From Kitasatospora aureofaciens (GTDB lineage Bacteria > Actinomycetota > Actinomycetes > Streptomycetales > Streptomycetaceae), in contig JODU01000012.1 in assembly GCA_000720845.1 (NCBI GenBank), positions 124,001 to 188,000 on the forward strand: 64,000 nucleotides of DNA, read 5' to 3'. The notes beneath the pieces were generated by a model. The model had not been told where the DNA came from. It ran no database searches and worked only from the letters and a program-made list of their open reading frames with translations. A program made the position numbers and the translations under genes. This document shows, one piece after another, positions 28,494 to 36,980 of this stretch; positions within the stretch are counted from its first letter, which is position 1; each line of letters opens with the position of its first letter.

Positions 28494-29321
28494 TCAGTTC
28501 TTCTCGGCGATGAACTCCCGCAGCAGGGAGGCGAGCAGTTCGGGCTGGTCCTCGGGGATCAGCGTCCGGGTGTCCTCGATCTCCACCAGCCGTCCCTTCG
28601 GGAGGAGTTCGGCCAGGCGTCGGCCGTGGGCGCGGGGCATCATCAGGTCCTCGGTCGCCCAGACGACGAGCGCGGGCCGGTCGAACCTCCGCAGTCCCTG
28701 GGCGGCTTCGAGCAGTTCGTCGCGGCGCACGTGCGTGCCGTAGTGGCGGAAGTCCCGCCGGATCGCCGGGTCGGTGCGCAGCGGGCGCAGCCAGCCGTCG
28801 ACGACCGCGTCCGGCACGGGGCGTTTGGTGAGCGCGCCGATGCCGACGGGCAGGCGGCGCAACGGTTTCAGTCCCAGGGTTCGGACCAGCAGGGACACGC
28901 CTCCGGGGACCCGGCAGGCGATGCCGATCAGCTTCCCGGGCAGGCCCGGCGGGTAGTTGTCGAACGCCTCGCACGCGACGAGCGCCAGCCGCGCGAGCCG
29001 CTCGGGGTGCCGGGCGGCCACCGTCTGGGCGCGTCCGCAGTCGTTCTCGACGAGGGTGACGTCGGTCAGGTCGAGGCGGTCGAGGAACTCGGCGATCAGC
29101 TCGTTGACCAGGTCGGGTGTCGGGGGCCGGCGCATCGCGCGGCGGTGGGCGCCGTAGGGCAGGGTCGGCGCGATCACCCGGTGGCCGATGCGCAGGTCGG
29201 CGATGACCTCGCGCCAGACGGTCGCGTCGTGGACGAGGCCGTGCAGGAGGACGACGACCGGGCCCGTGCCGCCGGTGTCCTCGTACTCGATGGTTCCCGC
29301 GCTCAGTTCGATGTCCGGCAT
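28494..29321 (-). CDS. Alpha/beta hydrolase with altered catalytic triad
   Basis: 275 residues from ATG at 29321. VVLLHGLVHDATVWREV is the oxyanion loop of the alpha/beta-hydrolase fold. The nucleophile elbow reads VENDCGRA, so Asp rather than Ser is the likely nucleophile, as in epoxide hydrolases and dehalogenases. The usual C-terminal His is not where expected: the strand reads IEDTRTLIPEDQPE. A subgroup of actinobacterial hydrolases has this pattern and its chemistry is uncertain. It is divergent from nothing obvious and stands alone. Confidence 0.85.
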   Translation of the reverse strand: MPDIELSAGTIEYEDTGGTGPVVVLLHGLVHDATVWREVIADLRIGHRVIAPTLPYGAHRRAMRRPPTPDLVNELIAEFLDRLDLTDVTLVENDCGRAQTVAARHPERLARLALVACEAFDNYPPGLPGKLIGIACRVPGGVSLLVRTLGLKPLRRLPVGIGALTKRPVPDAVVDGWLRPLRTDPAIRRDFRHYGTHVRRDELLEAAQGLRRFDRPALVVWATEDLMMPRAHGRRLAELLPKGRLVEIEDTRTLIPEDQPELLASLLREFIAEKN

Positions 29322-29399
29322 GCCGGAATGGTAGAGGCCGCGGGTCCGCCACGGCAGTACGACGGCTGTCGCGGTGCGACGACTACCGCAGTACGACGG

Positions 29400-29798
29400 C
29401 TACGGCAGTACCGCGAACCCGTCCAGCTCCACCAACGCCCTTTCGTCCCACAGCCGTACGACCTCCACGACCGCCATCGCCGGGTAGTCGCGGCCCGCCA
29501 GCTCGCGCCAGGTGCGGCCGAGTTCGGCGGCGTGGGTGCGGTAGGCGGCGACGTCGGTGGCGTAGACGGTGACGCGGGCTAGGTCGGCGGGGGTGCCGCC
29601 GGCGGCGCGCAGGGCGGTGAGGAGGTTGGTGAGGGCCCGTTCGAACTGGGCGGGGAGGGTGTCGCCGGTGACCTTGCCGTCGGTGTCGAGGGCGGTCTGG
29701 CCGGCCAGGAACACGAGGCGGGTGCCGGTGGCGACGACGGCGTGGGAGAAGCCGGTGGGCGGGGACAGTTCGGGTGGGTTGACCCGTTCGGCGGTCAT
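29400..29798 (-). CDS. RidA-family enamine/imine deaminase
   Basis: 132 residues from ATG at 29798, preceded by AGGAGG and overlapping the acyl-CoA dehydrogenase stop by four bases (ATGA). Family marks are VNPPELSPPTGFSHAVVATGTRLVFLAGQTA, GTPADLARVTVYATDV and YPAMAVVEVVRLWDERALVELDGFAVLP. RidA proteins hydrolyse reactive enamine/imine intermediates to ketones and ammonia. Placed with aryl-CoA enzymes, it may release the amino group of a ring-reduced 2-aminobenzoyl-CoA intermediate (inference). Confidence 0.88.
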   Translation of the reverse strand: MTAERVNPPELSPPTGFSHAVVATGTRLVFLAGQTALDTDGKVTGDTLPAQFERALTNLLTALRAAGGTPADLARVTVYATDVAAYRTHAAELGRTWRELAGRDYPAMAVVEVVRLWDERALVELDGFAVLP

Positions 29799-30973
29799 GC
29801 TCCGGCCTCCTGGCTCGCGGCGTCCTGCGTGGGGTGCGTCCGGTACAGCTCCTTGGCGACGATGCCGCGCTGCACCTCGCTCGCGCCCTCGTAGACGCGC
29901 GGGGCGCGCACCTCGCGGTAGAGGTGTTCGAGGAGGTGGCCGCGGCGCAGGGCGCGGGCGCCGTGCAGCTGGACGGCGCGGTCGACGACGTACTGGGCGG
30001 TCTCGGTGGCGAGGAGTTTCGCCATCGCGGCGCGCTTCGGGACGTCCGGCGCGCCCGCGTCGTACGCCGTCGCCGCCGCGTACACCATCAGGCGGGCCGC
30101 CTCCGTGCGCAGTGCCATCTCGGCGACCTGGTGGGAGACGGCCTGGAGGTCGCGCAGCTTGCCGCCGAAGGCGTCGCGGGCGGTGGTGTGCGCGAGGGTC
30201 GCGTCCAGGGCGGCCTGTGCCATGCCGACGGCGAAGGCGCCGACGCTGGGGCGGAACAGGTTGAGGGTGTCCATGGCCACCCGGAAGCCGCGGTCCGGTT
30301 CGCCGAGCACGTCGTCCGAGGTGACGGGCACGGCGTCGAAGGCGAGGGTGCCGATGGGGTGCGGCGAGAGCATGTCGAGCGGTGCGCCGGTGAGGCCGGG
30401 GCGGTCGGCGGGCACCAGGAAGGCGGTGACGCCGCGGGCTCCGGCGTCGGGGGTGGTGCGGGCGAAGACGGTGTAGAAGTCGGCCTCGGGAGCGTTGGAG
30501 ATCCAGCACTTCTCGCCGGTGAGCCGCCAGGCGGCGGACCCGTCGGCGTCCCGTGCCCCGCCCGGATCCGGTTCCGCCCGCAGGGACAGCGCCGCCGCGT
30601 CCGAGCCCGCGTCCGGCTCGCTGAGGGCGAAGGCGGCCACCGCGGTGCCGTCGCTCACGCGGGGGAGCCAGCGGGCGCGCTGGGACTCGGTGCCGTGCGC
30701 GTGCACGGGGTGGGCGCCCAGGCCCTGGAGGGCGAGGGCGGTCTCGGCCTCCGTGCAGGCGTGGGCCAGGGACTCCCGCATCAGACACAGGTCGAGCGCA
30801 CCCGAGGTGAACAGGCGGGACAGCAGGCCGAGGGCGCCGAGTTCCGTGACCAGGGCGCGGTTGACGCGGCCCGGCTCGCCTTTCTCGGCGAGCGGGCGCA
30901 GCCGTTCGGCGGCGAGGGCGCGCAGCTCCTCGCACCAGGTGAGTTGTGCCGGTTCGAGCGAGAATGCGGTCAT
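29795..30973 (-). CDS. Acyl-CoA dehydrogenase
   Basis: 392 residues, normal for the family, from ATG at 30973 with AAGGGGACC upstream. FALSEPDAGSDAAAL and the WRLTGEKCWISNAPEAD stretch are the FAD-binding signature 1, and RVYEGASEVQRGIVAKELYR near the C-terminus is the region carrying the catalytic Glu (here YEGASE) and FAD-binding residues. It would introduce a double bond into a CoA thioester during breakdown of the aromatic ring product. It is coupled to the RidA gene and divergent from the aryl-CoA ligase, sharing an operator with it. Confidence 0.9.
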   Translation of the reverse strand: MTAFSLEPAQLTWCEELRALAAERLRPLAEKGEPGRVNRALVTELGALGLLSRLFTSGALDLCLMRESLAHACTEAETALALQGLGAHPVHAHGTESQRARWLPRVSDGTAVAAFALSEPDAGSDAAALSLRAEPDPGGARDADGSAAWRLTGEKCWISNAPEADFYTVFARTTPDAGARGVTAFLVPADRPGLTGAPLDMLSPHPIGTLAFDAVPVTSDDVLGEPDRGFRVAMDTLNLFRPSVGAFAVGMAQAALDATLAHTTARDAFGGKLRDLQAVSHQVAEMALRTEAARLMVYAAATAYDAGAPDVPKRAAMAKLLATETAQYVVDRAVQLHGARALRRGHLLEHLYREVRAPRVYEGASEVQRGIVAKELYRTHPTQDAASQEAGA

Positions 30974-31045
30974 CGCCGGTCCCCTTCCCTGCCGTCCTGC
31001 CCACCGGACGGGCCGTCGGGCCACGGCCGAGGGTATCGCGCCCCG

Positions 31046-31059
31046 TTGACTGTCGTCAC
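31046..31059. promoter_or_regulatory. Candidate PaaX operator, site 1
   Basis: TTGACTGTCGTCAC lies in the 139-base gap between the divergent acyl-CoA dehydrogenase and ligase genes. The 13-mer TGACTGTCGTCAC recurs exactly at 37834-37846 before the other half of the pathway. GTGAC/GTCAC arms with a 4-base centre make it an inverted repeat in the second copy. Confidence 0.65.
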
Positions 31060-31112
31060 CGACACGATACGCTCGTTGCGCGAGCCCACCACGACAAAGG
31101 GGGCGAACCGCC

Positions 31113-32756
31113 ATGGCCGATCCGCGCCACGCGGACCCGCACCGCTCCGCCCACGTCGACACCTTCTCGCGCGACCACCTGCCGCCCCCCGAGCAGTGGC
31201 CCCGGCTCCTCTTCGACCTGCCCGAGCTGCGCTACCCGGCACGCCTGAACTGCGCCGTCGAGCTGCTCACCGGCCCACCCGACGACCGCCCGGTCTTCCG
31301 GACCGCGTCCGGCGACACCTGGACGTACGGCGGGCTGCGCGACCGTGTCGACCGCATCGCCCACGTGCTCACCGGCACCCTCGGTGTGGTCCCGGGCAAC
31401 CGGGTGCTGCTGCGCGGCCCGACCACCCCGTGGCTGGCGGCGTGCTGGCTGGCGGTGCTGAAGGCGGGCGCGGTGGCGGTCACCGTGCTGGCCCAGCAGC
31501 GCCCGCACGAACTGCGCGCGATCTGCGAGATCGCGCGGGTGCGGCACGCGCTGTGCGACGTACGGGCCGTCGACGACCTCGCCAAGGCGGAGATCCCCGG
31601 CCTCGGCATCACCACGTACGGCGGGGACGCGCCGGACGACCTGCGCTGCCGTACGACGTCCGGCGGGGTGCCCGGCACGCCGTACGCGGCCGTCGACACC
31701 GCCGCCGACGACGTGGCGCTGATCGCGTTCACCTCCGGCACCACCGGGCGGCCGAAGGGCTGCATGCACTTCCACCGGGATGTGCTGGCGATCGCCGACA
31801 CCTTCTCCCGGCACGTGCTCGGGCCGCGCCCGGACGACCTCTTCGCGGGCAGCCCGCCGCTCGGCTTCACCTTCGGGCTCGGCGGTCTCGTGGTCTTCCC
31901 GATGCGGGCCGGGGCGAGCGCCCTGCTGCTGGAACAGGCGGGACCCAGGCAGCTGCTGCCGGCCGTCGCCGAGCACCGGGTCTCGGTGCTGTTCACCGCG
32001 CCGACGGCGTACCGCGCGATGCTCGACGAGCTGGACGGCCACGACGTGACCAGCCTCAGGCGCTGCGTCTCGGCGGGCGAGAACCTGCCCGCGGCCACCT
32101 GGCGGGCCTGGCACGAGCGCACCGGAGTGCGGATCATCAACGGCATCGGCGCCACCGAATTGCTGCACATCTTCGTGTCCGCGGCGGACGGCGACATCAG
32201 GCCCGGCACGACGGGTGTCCCGGTGCCGGGCTGGCACGCGCGCGTACAGGACGAGAACGGCACGCCCGTCCCCGACGGGGAGCCCGGGCTGCTGGCGGTG
32301 CGCGGCCCGGTGGGCTGCCGGTACCTGGCCGATCCGCGCCAGCGGGAGTACGTGCGCGACGGCTGGAACGTCACCGGGGACACCTACGTCCGCGAGCCCG
32401 ACGGCTACTTCCGGTACGTGGCCCGTGCTGACGACATGATCATCTCCGCCGGGTACAACATCGCCGGGCCGGAGGTGGAGGACGCGTTGCTGCGGCATCC
32501 GGACGTGGTGGAGGCGGCGGTGGTGGGCCGTCCCGACCCGCGCCGGGGGCAGGTCGTGGTGGCGCACGCGGTGCTGCGCGAGGGGACCGCGCGGGACGCG
32601 GACGCGCTCCGCGAGTTCCTGCGGTCGGAGCTGGCTCCGTACAAGTGTCCGCGGGAGATCGTCTTCCTGGACGCGCTGCCGCGCACGGCGACCGGCAAGC
32701 TCCAGCGCTACCGCCTCCTCGACCCGTCCGGGCCGGGCGTGACGCCGACGACATAA
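31113..32756 (+). CDS. Aryl-CoA ligase, probably 2-aminobenzoate/benzoate type
   Basis: 547 residues. It activates a carboxylic acid to its CoA thioester through an acyl-adenylate. The P-loop-like TSGTTGRPKG is at 207-216, the aromatic-pocket strand SAGENLPAATW and NGIGATE follow, then YVRDGWNVTGDTYV, DDMIISAGYNIAGPEVED, and the late catalytic Lys in RTATGKLQRY. The sequence style is that of benzoate/2-aminobenzoate-CoA ligases rather than fatty-acid enzymes. The next gene, PaaX, begins one base after its stop. With the monooxygenase/OYE fusion nearby, 2-aminobenzoate (anthranilate) is the favoured substrate; benzoate and salicylate are alternatives. Confidence 0.85.
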   Translation: MADPRHADPHRSAHVDTFSRDHLPPPEQWPRLLFDLPELRYPARLNCAVELLTGPPDDRPVFRTASGDTWTYGGLRDRVDRIAHVLTGTLGVVPGNRVLLRGPTTPWLAACWLAVLKAGAVAVTVLAQQRPHELRAICEIARVRHALCDVRAVDDLAKAEIPGLGITTYGGDAPDDLRCRTTSGGVPGTPYAAVDTAADDVALIAFTSGTTGRPKGCMHFHRDVLAIADTFSRHVLGPRPDDLFAGSPPLGFTFGLGGLVVFPMRAGASALLLEQAGPRQLLPAVAEHRVSVLFTAPTAYRAMLDELDGHDVTSLRRCVSAGENLPAATWRAWHERTGVRIINGIGATELLHIFVSAADGDIRPGTTGVPVPGWHARVQDENGTPVPDGEPGLLAVRGPVGCRYLADPRQREYVRDGWNVTGDTYVREPDGYFRYVARADDMIISAGYNIAGPEVEDALLRHPDVVEAAVVGRPDPRRGQVVVAHAVLREGTARDADALREFLRSELAPYKCPREIVFLDALPRTATGKLQRYRLLDPSGPGVTPTT

Positions 32757-32757
32757 G

Positions 32758-33603
32758 ATGATCAACGTGTCCGACCAGCACGTACAGCACGCTCCGAGGT
32801 CCCTCATCGTCACGCTCTACGGCGCGTACGGCCGTTTCGCGCCGGGCCCGGTGCCCGTGGCCGAGCTGATCCGGCTGCTGTCGGCCGTCGGGGTGGACGC
32901 GCCCTCCGTGCGCTCGTCGGTGTCCCGGCTCAAGCGGCGCGGGCTGCTGCTGCCTGCCCGTACGGCCGGGGGCGCGGCTGGTTACGAACTCTCCGACGAG
33001 GCACGTCAGTTGCTGGACGACGGAGACCGGCGCGTCTACGCCACGGCACCCCACGGGGACGAGGGCTGGGTGCTCGCCGTGTTCTCCGTGCCCGAGTCGG
33101 AGCGGCAGAAGCGGCACGTCCTGCGCTCGCGCCTGGCCGGGCTCGGCTTCGGCACCGCGGCCCCCGGCGTGTGGATCGCCCCGGCCCGCCTGTACGCGGA
33201 GACCCGGCACGCCCTGGGCCGCCTCGGCCTCGACTCCTACGTGGACTTCTTCCGCGGTGAGCACCTGGGCTTCACGCCGACCGCCGAGGCGGTGGCCCGC
33301 TGGTGGGACCTGACCGCGATCGCCAAGGAGCACGAGGCGTTCCTCGACCGCCACGCGCGCGTACTGCACGACTGGGAGCAACGGACGGACACGCCGCCCG
33401 AGGAGGCCTACCGCGACTACCTCCTCGCCCTGGACTCCTGGCGCCACCTGCCCTACACGGACCCCGGGCTGCCCGCCCGGCTGCTGCCGGAGGACTGGCC
33501 CGGCACCCGCTCGGCGGCCGTCTTCCGGGCACTGCACGAGCGGCTGCGCGACGCGGGCGCGCACTACGCGGCGATGGGACCGACCCCGCTCTCCGGCGAG
33601 TGA
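32758..33603 (+). CDS. PaaX-family repressor
   Basis: 281 residues. The N-terminal winged HTH contains SLIVTLYGAYG and VDAPSVRSSVSRLKRRGLL, and the middle WVLAVFSVPESERQKRHVLRSRLAGLGFG is the PaaX core. PaaX proteins repress aromatic-acid catabolic genes and are released by the aryl-CoA ester. It is co-transcribed with the CoA ligase (one base apart), so the ligase product could feed back on it. Two copies of TGACTGTCGTCAC in the cluster are its likely operators. Confidence 0.9.
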   Translation: MINVSDQHVQHAPRSLIVTLYGAYGRFAPGPVPVAELIRLLSAVGVDAPSVRSSVSRLKRRGLLLPARTAGGAAGYELSDEARQLLDDGDRRVYATAPHGDEGWVLAVFSVPESERQKRHVLRSRLAGLGFGTAAPGVWIAPARLYAETRHALGRLGLDSYVDFFRGEHLGFTPTAEAVARWWDLTAIAKEHEAFLDRHARVLHDWEQRTDTPPEEAYRDYLLALDSWRHLPYTDPGLPARLLPEDWPGTRSAAVFRALHERLRDAGAHYAAMGPTPLSGE

Positions 33604-33686
33604 GTCACCTCACACCCTGAGGGGATCAGTGAACCCTCAGCCTCCTCAGACCCTCTTCTCAGGTTCGCCGCCTACCGTGCGGACGC

Positions 33687-34583
33687 ATGAGTCTCGCACG
33701 CAACTTGAACCGGGCCCTCACCGTGACCACCGGCCTCCAGGTACGGAGAGCACCCCGGGCGGCGAAGGGGAGTCCGAAGGGTAAGCAGGGGAAGAGCCTG
33801 GCCGAGCGGCAGGCGGCCGCGTACCGATGTCCGTCGGCCGAGGAGCTGCCGGCCGAACGGCTGCTGCGACGGCCCGTCTTCATCATCTCGTCCATCCGGT
33901 CCGGCTCCACCCTGCTGCGCATGATGCTGGGCGCCCACCCGCGGCTGCACGCCCCGCACGAGCTGCACATCGGCCGGCTGGAGGTCAGCTGCGCCAACTG
34001 GTTCTCGGAGCGGGCGATGGGCGCCCTGGGCCTGGCGCGCGGCGATCTGGAGCACCTGCTGTGGGACCGCGTCCTGCACCGTGAACTCACCAGGTCCGGT
34101 AAGGACTTCGTGGTCGAGAAGACACCGGCCAACGTGTACATGTACCAGCGCCTCAGGGACTGCTGGCCCGACGCGCGCTTCGTCTTCCTGCTGCGCCATC
34201 CCGAGTCGACGGCCCGCTCCTGGCACGAGACCGACCCCGTCAGGCGGCCGCACGAGACGGCCGTCACGGACGTGCTGCGCTACATGACGGCCGTCGAGGA
34301 GGCCCGTACGGCGGACGCCGACGGTTTCACCGTGCGCTACGAGGACATCACCGACGACCCCGAGCGCGAGATGCGCCGCCTGTGCGCGTACCTCGGCGTG
34401 GACTACGCGCCGGCCATGCTGCACTACGGCGAGAAGAGCGGCGCCGAACTGGTCCGGGGGCTGGGCGACTGGCGCGAGAACATCCGCACCGGCAGCGTGC
34501 AGCCGGGGCGCGCGCTGCCCGGGCAGGACGAGATCCCCGAGCGGCTGCGCCCGCTGTGCGCGGCCTGGGGTTACACGTCCTGA
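33687..34583 (+). CDS. Sulfotransferase-family protein
   Basis: 298 residues. FIISSIRSGSTLLRMMLGAHPRLHAP (residues 65-90) contains the PAPS 5'-phosphosulfate loop, and RFVFLLRHPESTARSW is the 3'-phosphate motif with its R-x-P pattern. Together with VRYEDITDDPEREMRRLCAYLGVDY it fits sulfotransferase family 3. It would move a sulfate group from PAPS to an unknown hydroxyl. Its place inside a catabolic cluster is unexpected, and its 3' end overlaps the convergent monooxygenase gene by 13 bases. The substrate is unknown. Confidence 0.85.
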   Translation: MSLARNLNRALTVTTGLQVRRAPRAAKGSPKGKQGKSLAERQAAAYRCPSAEELPAERLLRRPVFIISSIRSGSTLLRMMLGAHPRLHAPHELHIGRLEVSCANWFSERAMGALGLARGDLEHLLWDRVLHRELTRSGKDFVVEKTPANVYMYQRLRDCWPDARFVFLLRHPESTARSWHETDPVRRPHETAVTDVLRYMTAVEEARTADADGFTVRYEDITDDPEREMRRLCAYLGVDYAPAMLHYGEKSGAELVRGLGDWRENIRTGSVQPGRALPGQDEIPERLRPLCAAWGYTS

Positions 34584-36976
34584 CGCGGGCCGTGCAGCGT
34601 GAGCCTCGGCTTGGGGTCGTCGGTGCGCCCGGTGCGCGGTGGGCGGCTGCCCGCCCGGTACGGCGCCGGCCACGGGGCGCCCGGTCCGGCGTAGCCCTGC
34701 TCGGCGGCGGCGTGCAGCGTCCAGTGCGGGTCGTACAGGTGCGGTCGGGCCAGCGCGCACAGGTCGGTGCGTCCGGCCAGGATCAGCGAGTTGACGTCGT
34801 CCCAGGAGGAGATCGCGCCGACGGCGATCACGGGGACGCCCGCCTCGTGCCGGATGCGGTCCGCGTACGGCGTCTGGTACGACCGGCCGAACTCCGGCCG
34901 TTCACCGGCGACGACCTGGCCCGTGGACACGTCGAGGGCGTCGGCCCCGTGCGCGGCGAAGGCGCGGGCGATCTCCACCGCCTCCTCGGCGCTCGTGCCG
35001 CCCTCGGCCCAGTCGGTGGCGGAGATCCGTACGGTCATGGGCCGCTCACCGGGCCACACCTCGCGTACGGCGTCGAAGACCTCCAGCGGGAAGCGCAGCC
35101 GCTTCTCCAGTGAGCCGCCGTAGGCGTCGGTGCGGTGGTTGGTGAGCGGGGAGAGGAAGCCGGAGAGCAGGTAGCCGTGGGCGCAGTGCAGTTCGAGCAG
35201 GTCGAAACCGGCCCCGGCGGCCCGCGCGGCGGCGGACCTGAACTGCTCGCGCACGTCCGTCAGTCGCGCCCGGGACAGCTCGCGCGGGGTCTGGCTGCCG
35301 GGCCGGTAGGGCAGCGGCGAGGGCGCCACCAGGGGCCAGTTGCCCTCGGGCAGCGGTTCGTCCATGCCCTCCCACATCAGCCGGGTCGAGCCCTTGCGGC
35401 CGCTGTGGCCCAGCTGCACGCCGATCGCGGTGCCGGGGGCGCTGTCGTGCACGAAGTCGGTGATCCGCCGCCACGCCTCGCCCTGCCGGCCGGTGTAGAG
35501 GCCCGCGCAGCCGGGGGTGATGCGGCCCTCCGCGCTGACGCACACCATCTCGGTCATCACCAGGGCGGCACCGCCGAGCGCCCGGGCGCCGAGGTGGACC
35601 AGGTGGAAGTCGCCGGGGACGCCGTCGGTGGCCGAGTACATGTCCATCGGGGAGACGACGACGCGGTTGCGCAGGGTCAGCCCGCGCAGCCGGAACGGGG
35701 TGAACATCGGGGGCGTGCCGGGCGGGCAGCCGAACTCGCGCTCCACCGCGCCGGTGAAGTCGGCATCGCGCAGCCGCAGGTTCTCGTGGGTGACCCGGCG
35801 GCTGCGGGTGAGGAGGTTGAAGGCGAACTGGCGGGGCGGCCGGTCGAGGTACCGGTCCAGGTCCTCGAACCACTCCAGGCTGGCCTTGGCCGCTCGCTGG
35901 GTGGAGGCGACGACGGGACGCCGCTCCTCCTCGTAGGAACCGAGGGCCTCCTGGAGGGAGGGCTGCTCTTGCAGGCAGGCGGCGAGTGCGAGGGCGTCCT
36001 CGACGGCGAGCTTGGTGCCGGAGCCGATGGAGAAGTGGGCGGTGTGGGCGGCGTCGCCGAGCAGGACGACGTTGCCGTGCGACCAGCGTTCGTTGACGAC
36101 CGTGCGGAAGGTGGTCCACGCCGACTTGTTGGACCTGAGCGGCCGGCCGCCGAGGGCGTCGGCGAAGATCTTGGCGCAGCGGGCGGTGGATTCCGTCTCG
36201 TCGAGTCCGTCGAAGCCCGCCGACTGCCAGACCTCCTCGCGCATCTCGACGATGACGGTCGAGGAGTTGGGTGCGTACGGGTATCCGTGCAGCTGCATCA
36301 CGCCGTGCTCGGTCTCGGCGATCTCGAAGCGGAAGGCGTCGAAGGCGAAGTCGGCGGCGAGCCAGATGTAGCGGCAGCGGTGCGGGGTGAGGTGCGGGCG
36401 GAAGACGTCACGGTACAGCTCGCGGGTGGCGCTGTGCACTCCGTCGGCGGCGACGACGAGGTCGTGGGTCCGCGCGAGCCGGTCCGGGGGCGGTGCCTCG
36501 GTGCGCAGGCGCAGGTCCACGCCGAGGTCGCGGCAGCGGTCGTGCAGGATGCCGAGGAGGCGGCGGCGGCCGAGGGCGGCGAAGCGGTGTCCTCCGGAGG
36601 TGTGGCGGGTGCCTCGGTGAACGACGTCGATGTCGTCCCAGCGGACGAAGTGCGCCTTCAGGGCCTCGTGGACGACCGGGTCGGCGTGTTCGATGCCGCC
36701 GAGGGTCTCGTCGGAGAGGACGACGCCGAAGCCGAAGGTGTCGTCGGGGGCGTTGCGCTCGTAAACGGTGATCTCACGGGCGGGGTCGAGACGCTTGAGG
36801 AGGGCGGCGGTGTAGAGGCCGCCGGGGCCTCCGCCGATGATCGCGGCGCGTAGGGGGTGGCCTGTCCTCGCGGGCGGCTGCGGGTTCGTTGTGGTCGCCC
36901 GCGCCCCGCGGCGGAGCCGCTGCTCGACACGGCCCCGCGCCCCCGGGTCGGCTCCACTGCCCTGGGACGAGCGCAT
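34571..36976 (-). CDS. Flavin monooxygenase / OYE reductase fusion (2-aminobenzoyl-CoA monooxygenase/reductase-like)
   Basis: 801 residues from ATG at 36976 with GGGAGG. Residues 43-400 form a PHBH-type FAD monooxygenase: AAIIGGGPGGL at 45-55, DG motif VVAADGVHS at 174-182 and GDAAH at 308-312. Residues 424-790 form an Old-Yellow-Enzyme FMN domain starting MFTPFRLRGLTLRNRVVVSPM, with the LHCAHGYLLSGFLSP active-site strand. This fusion is the architecture of 2-aminobenzoyl-CoA monooxygenase/reductase and salicylyl-CoA 5-hydroxylase. It hydroxylates and (in the former) reduces the ring of an aryl-CoA. It is four bases behind the enoyl-CoA hydratase gene. About 40 N-terminal residues are extra. 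Confidence 0.9.
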   Translation of the reverse strand: MRSSQGSGADPGARGRVEQRLRRGARATTTNPQPPARTGHPLRAAIIGGGPGGLYTAALLKRLDPAREITVYERNAPDDTFGFGVVLSDETLGGIEHADPVVHEALKAHFVRWDDIDVVHRGTRHTSGGHRFAALGRRRLLGILHDRCRDLGVDLRLRTEAPPPDRLARTHDLVVAADGVHSATRELYRDVFRPHLTPHRCRYIWLAADFAFDAFRFEIAETEHGVMQLHGYPYAPNSSTVIVEMREEVWQSAGFDGLDETESTARCAKIFADALGGRPLRSNKSAWTTFRTVVNERWSHGNVVLLGDAAHTAHFSIGSGTKLAVEDALALAACLQEQPSLQEALGSYEEERRPVVASTQRAAKASLEWFEDLDRYLDRPPRQFAFNLLTRSRRVTHENLRLRDADFTGAVEREFGCPPGTPPMFTPFRLRGLTLRNRVVVSPMDMYSATDGVPGDFHLVHLGARALGGAALVMTEMVCVSAEGRITPGCAGLYTGRQGEAWRRITDFVHDSAPGTAIGVQLGHSGRKGSTRLMWEGMDEPLPEGNWPLVAPSPLPYRPGSQTPRELSRARLTDVREQFRSAAARAAGAGFDLLELHCAHGYLLSGFLSPLTNHRTDAYGGSLEKRLRFPLEVFDAVREVWPGERPMTVRISATDWAEGGTSAEEAVEIARAFAAHGADALDVSTGQVVAGERPEFGRSYQTPYADRIRHEAGVPVIAVGAISSWDDVNSLILAGRTDLCALARPHLYDPHWTLHAAAEQGYAGPGAPWPAPYRAGSRPPRTGRTDDPKPRLTLHGPRQDV

Positions 36977-36980
36977 CCGT

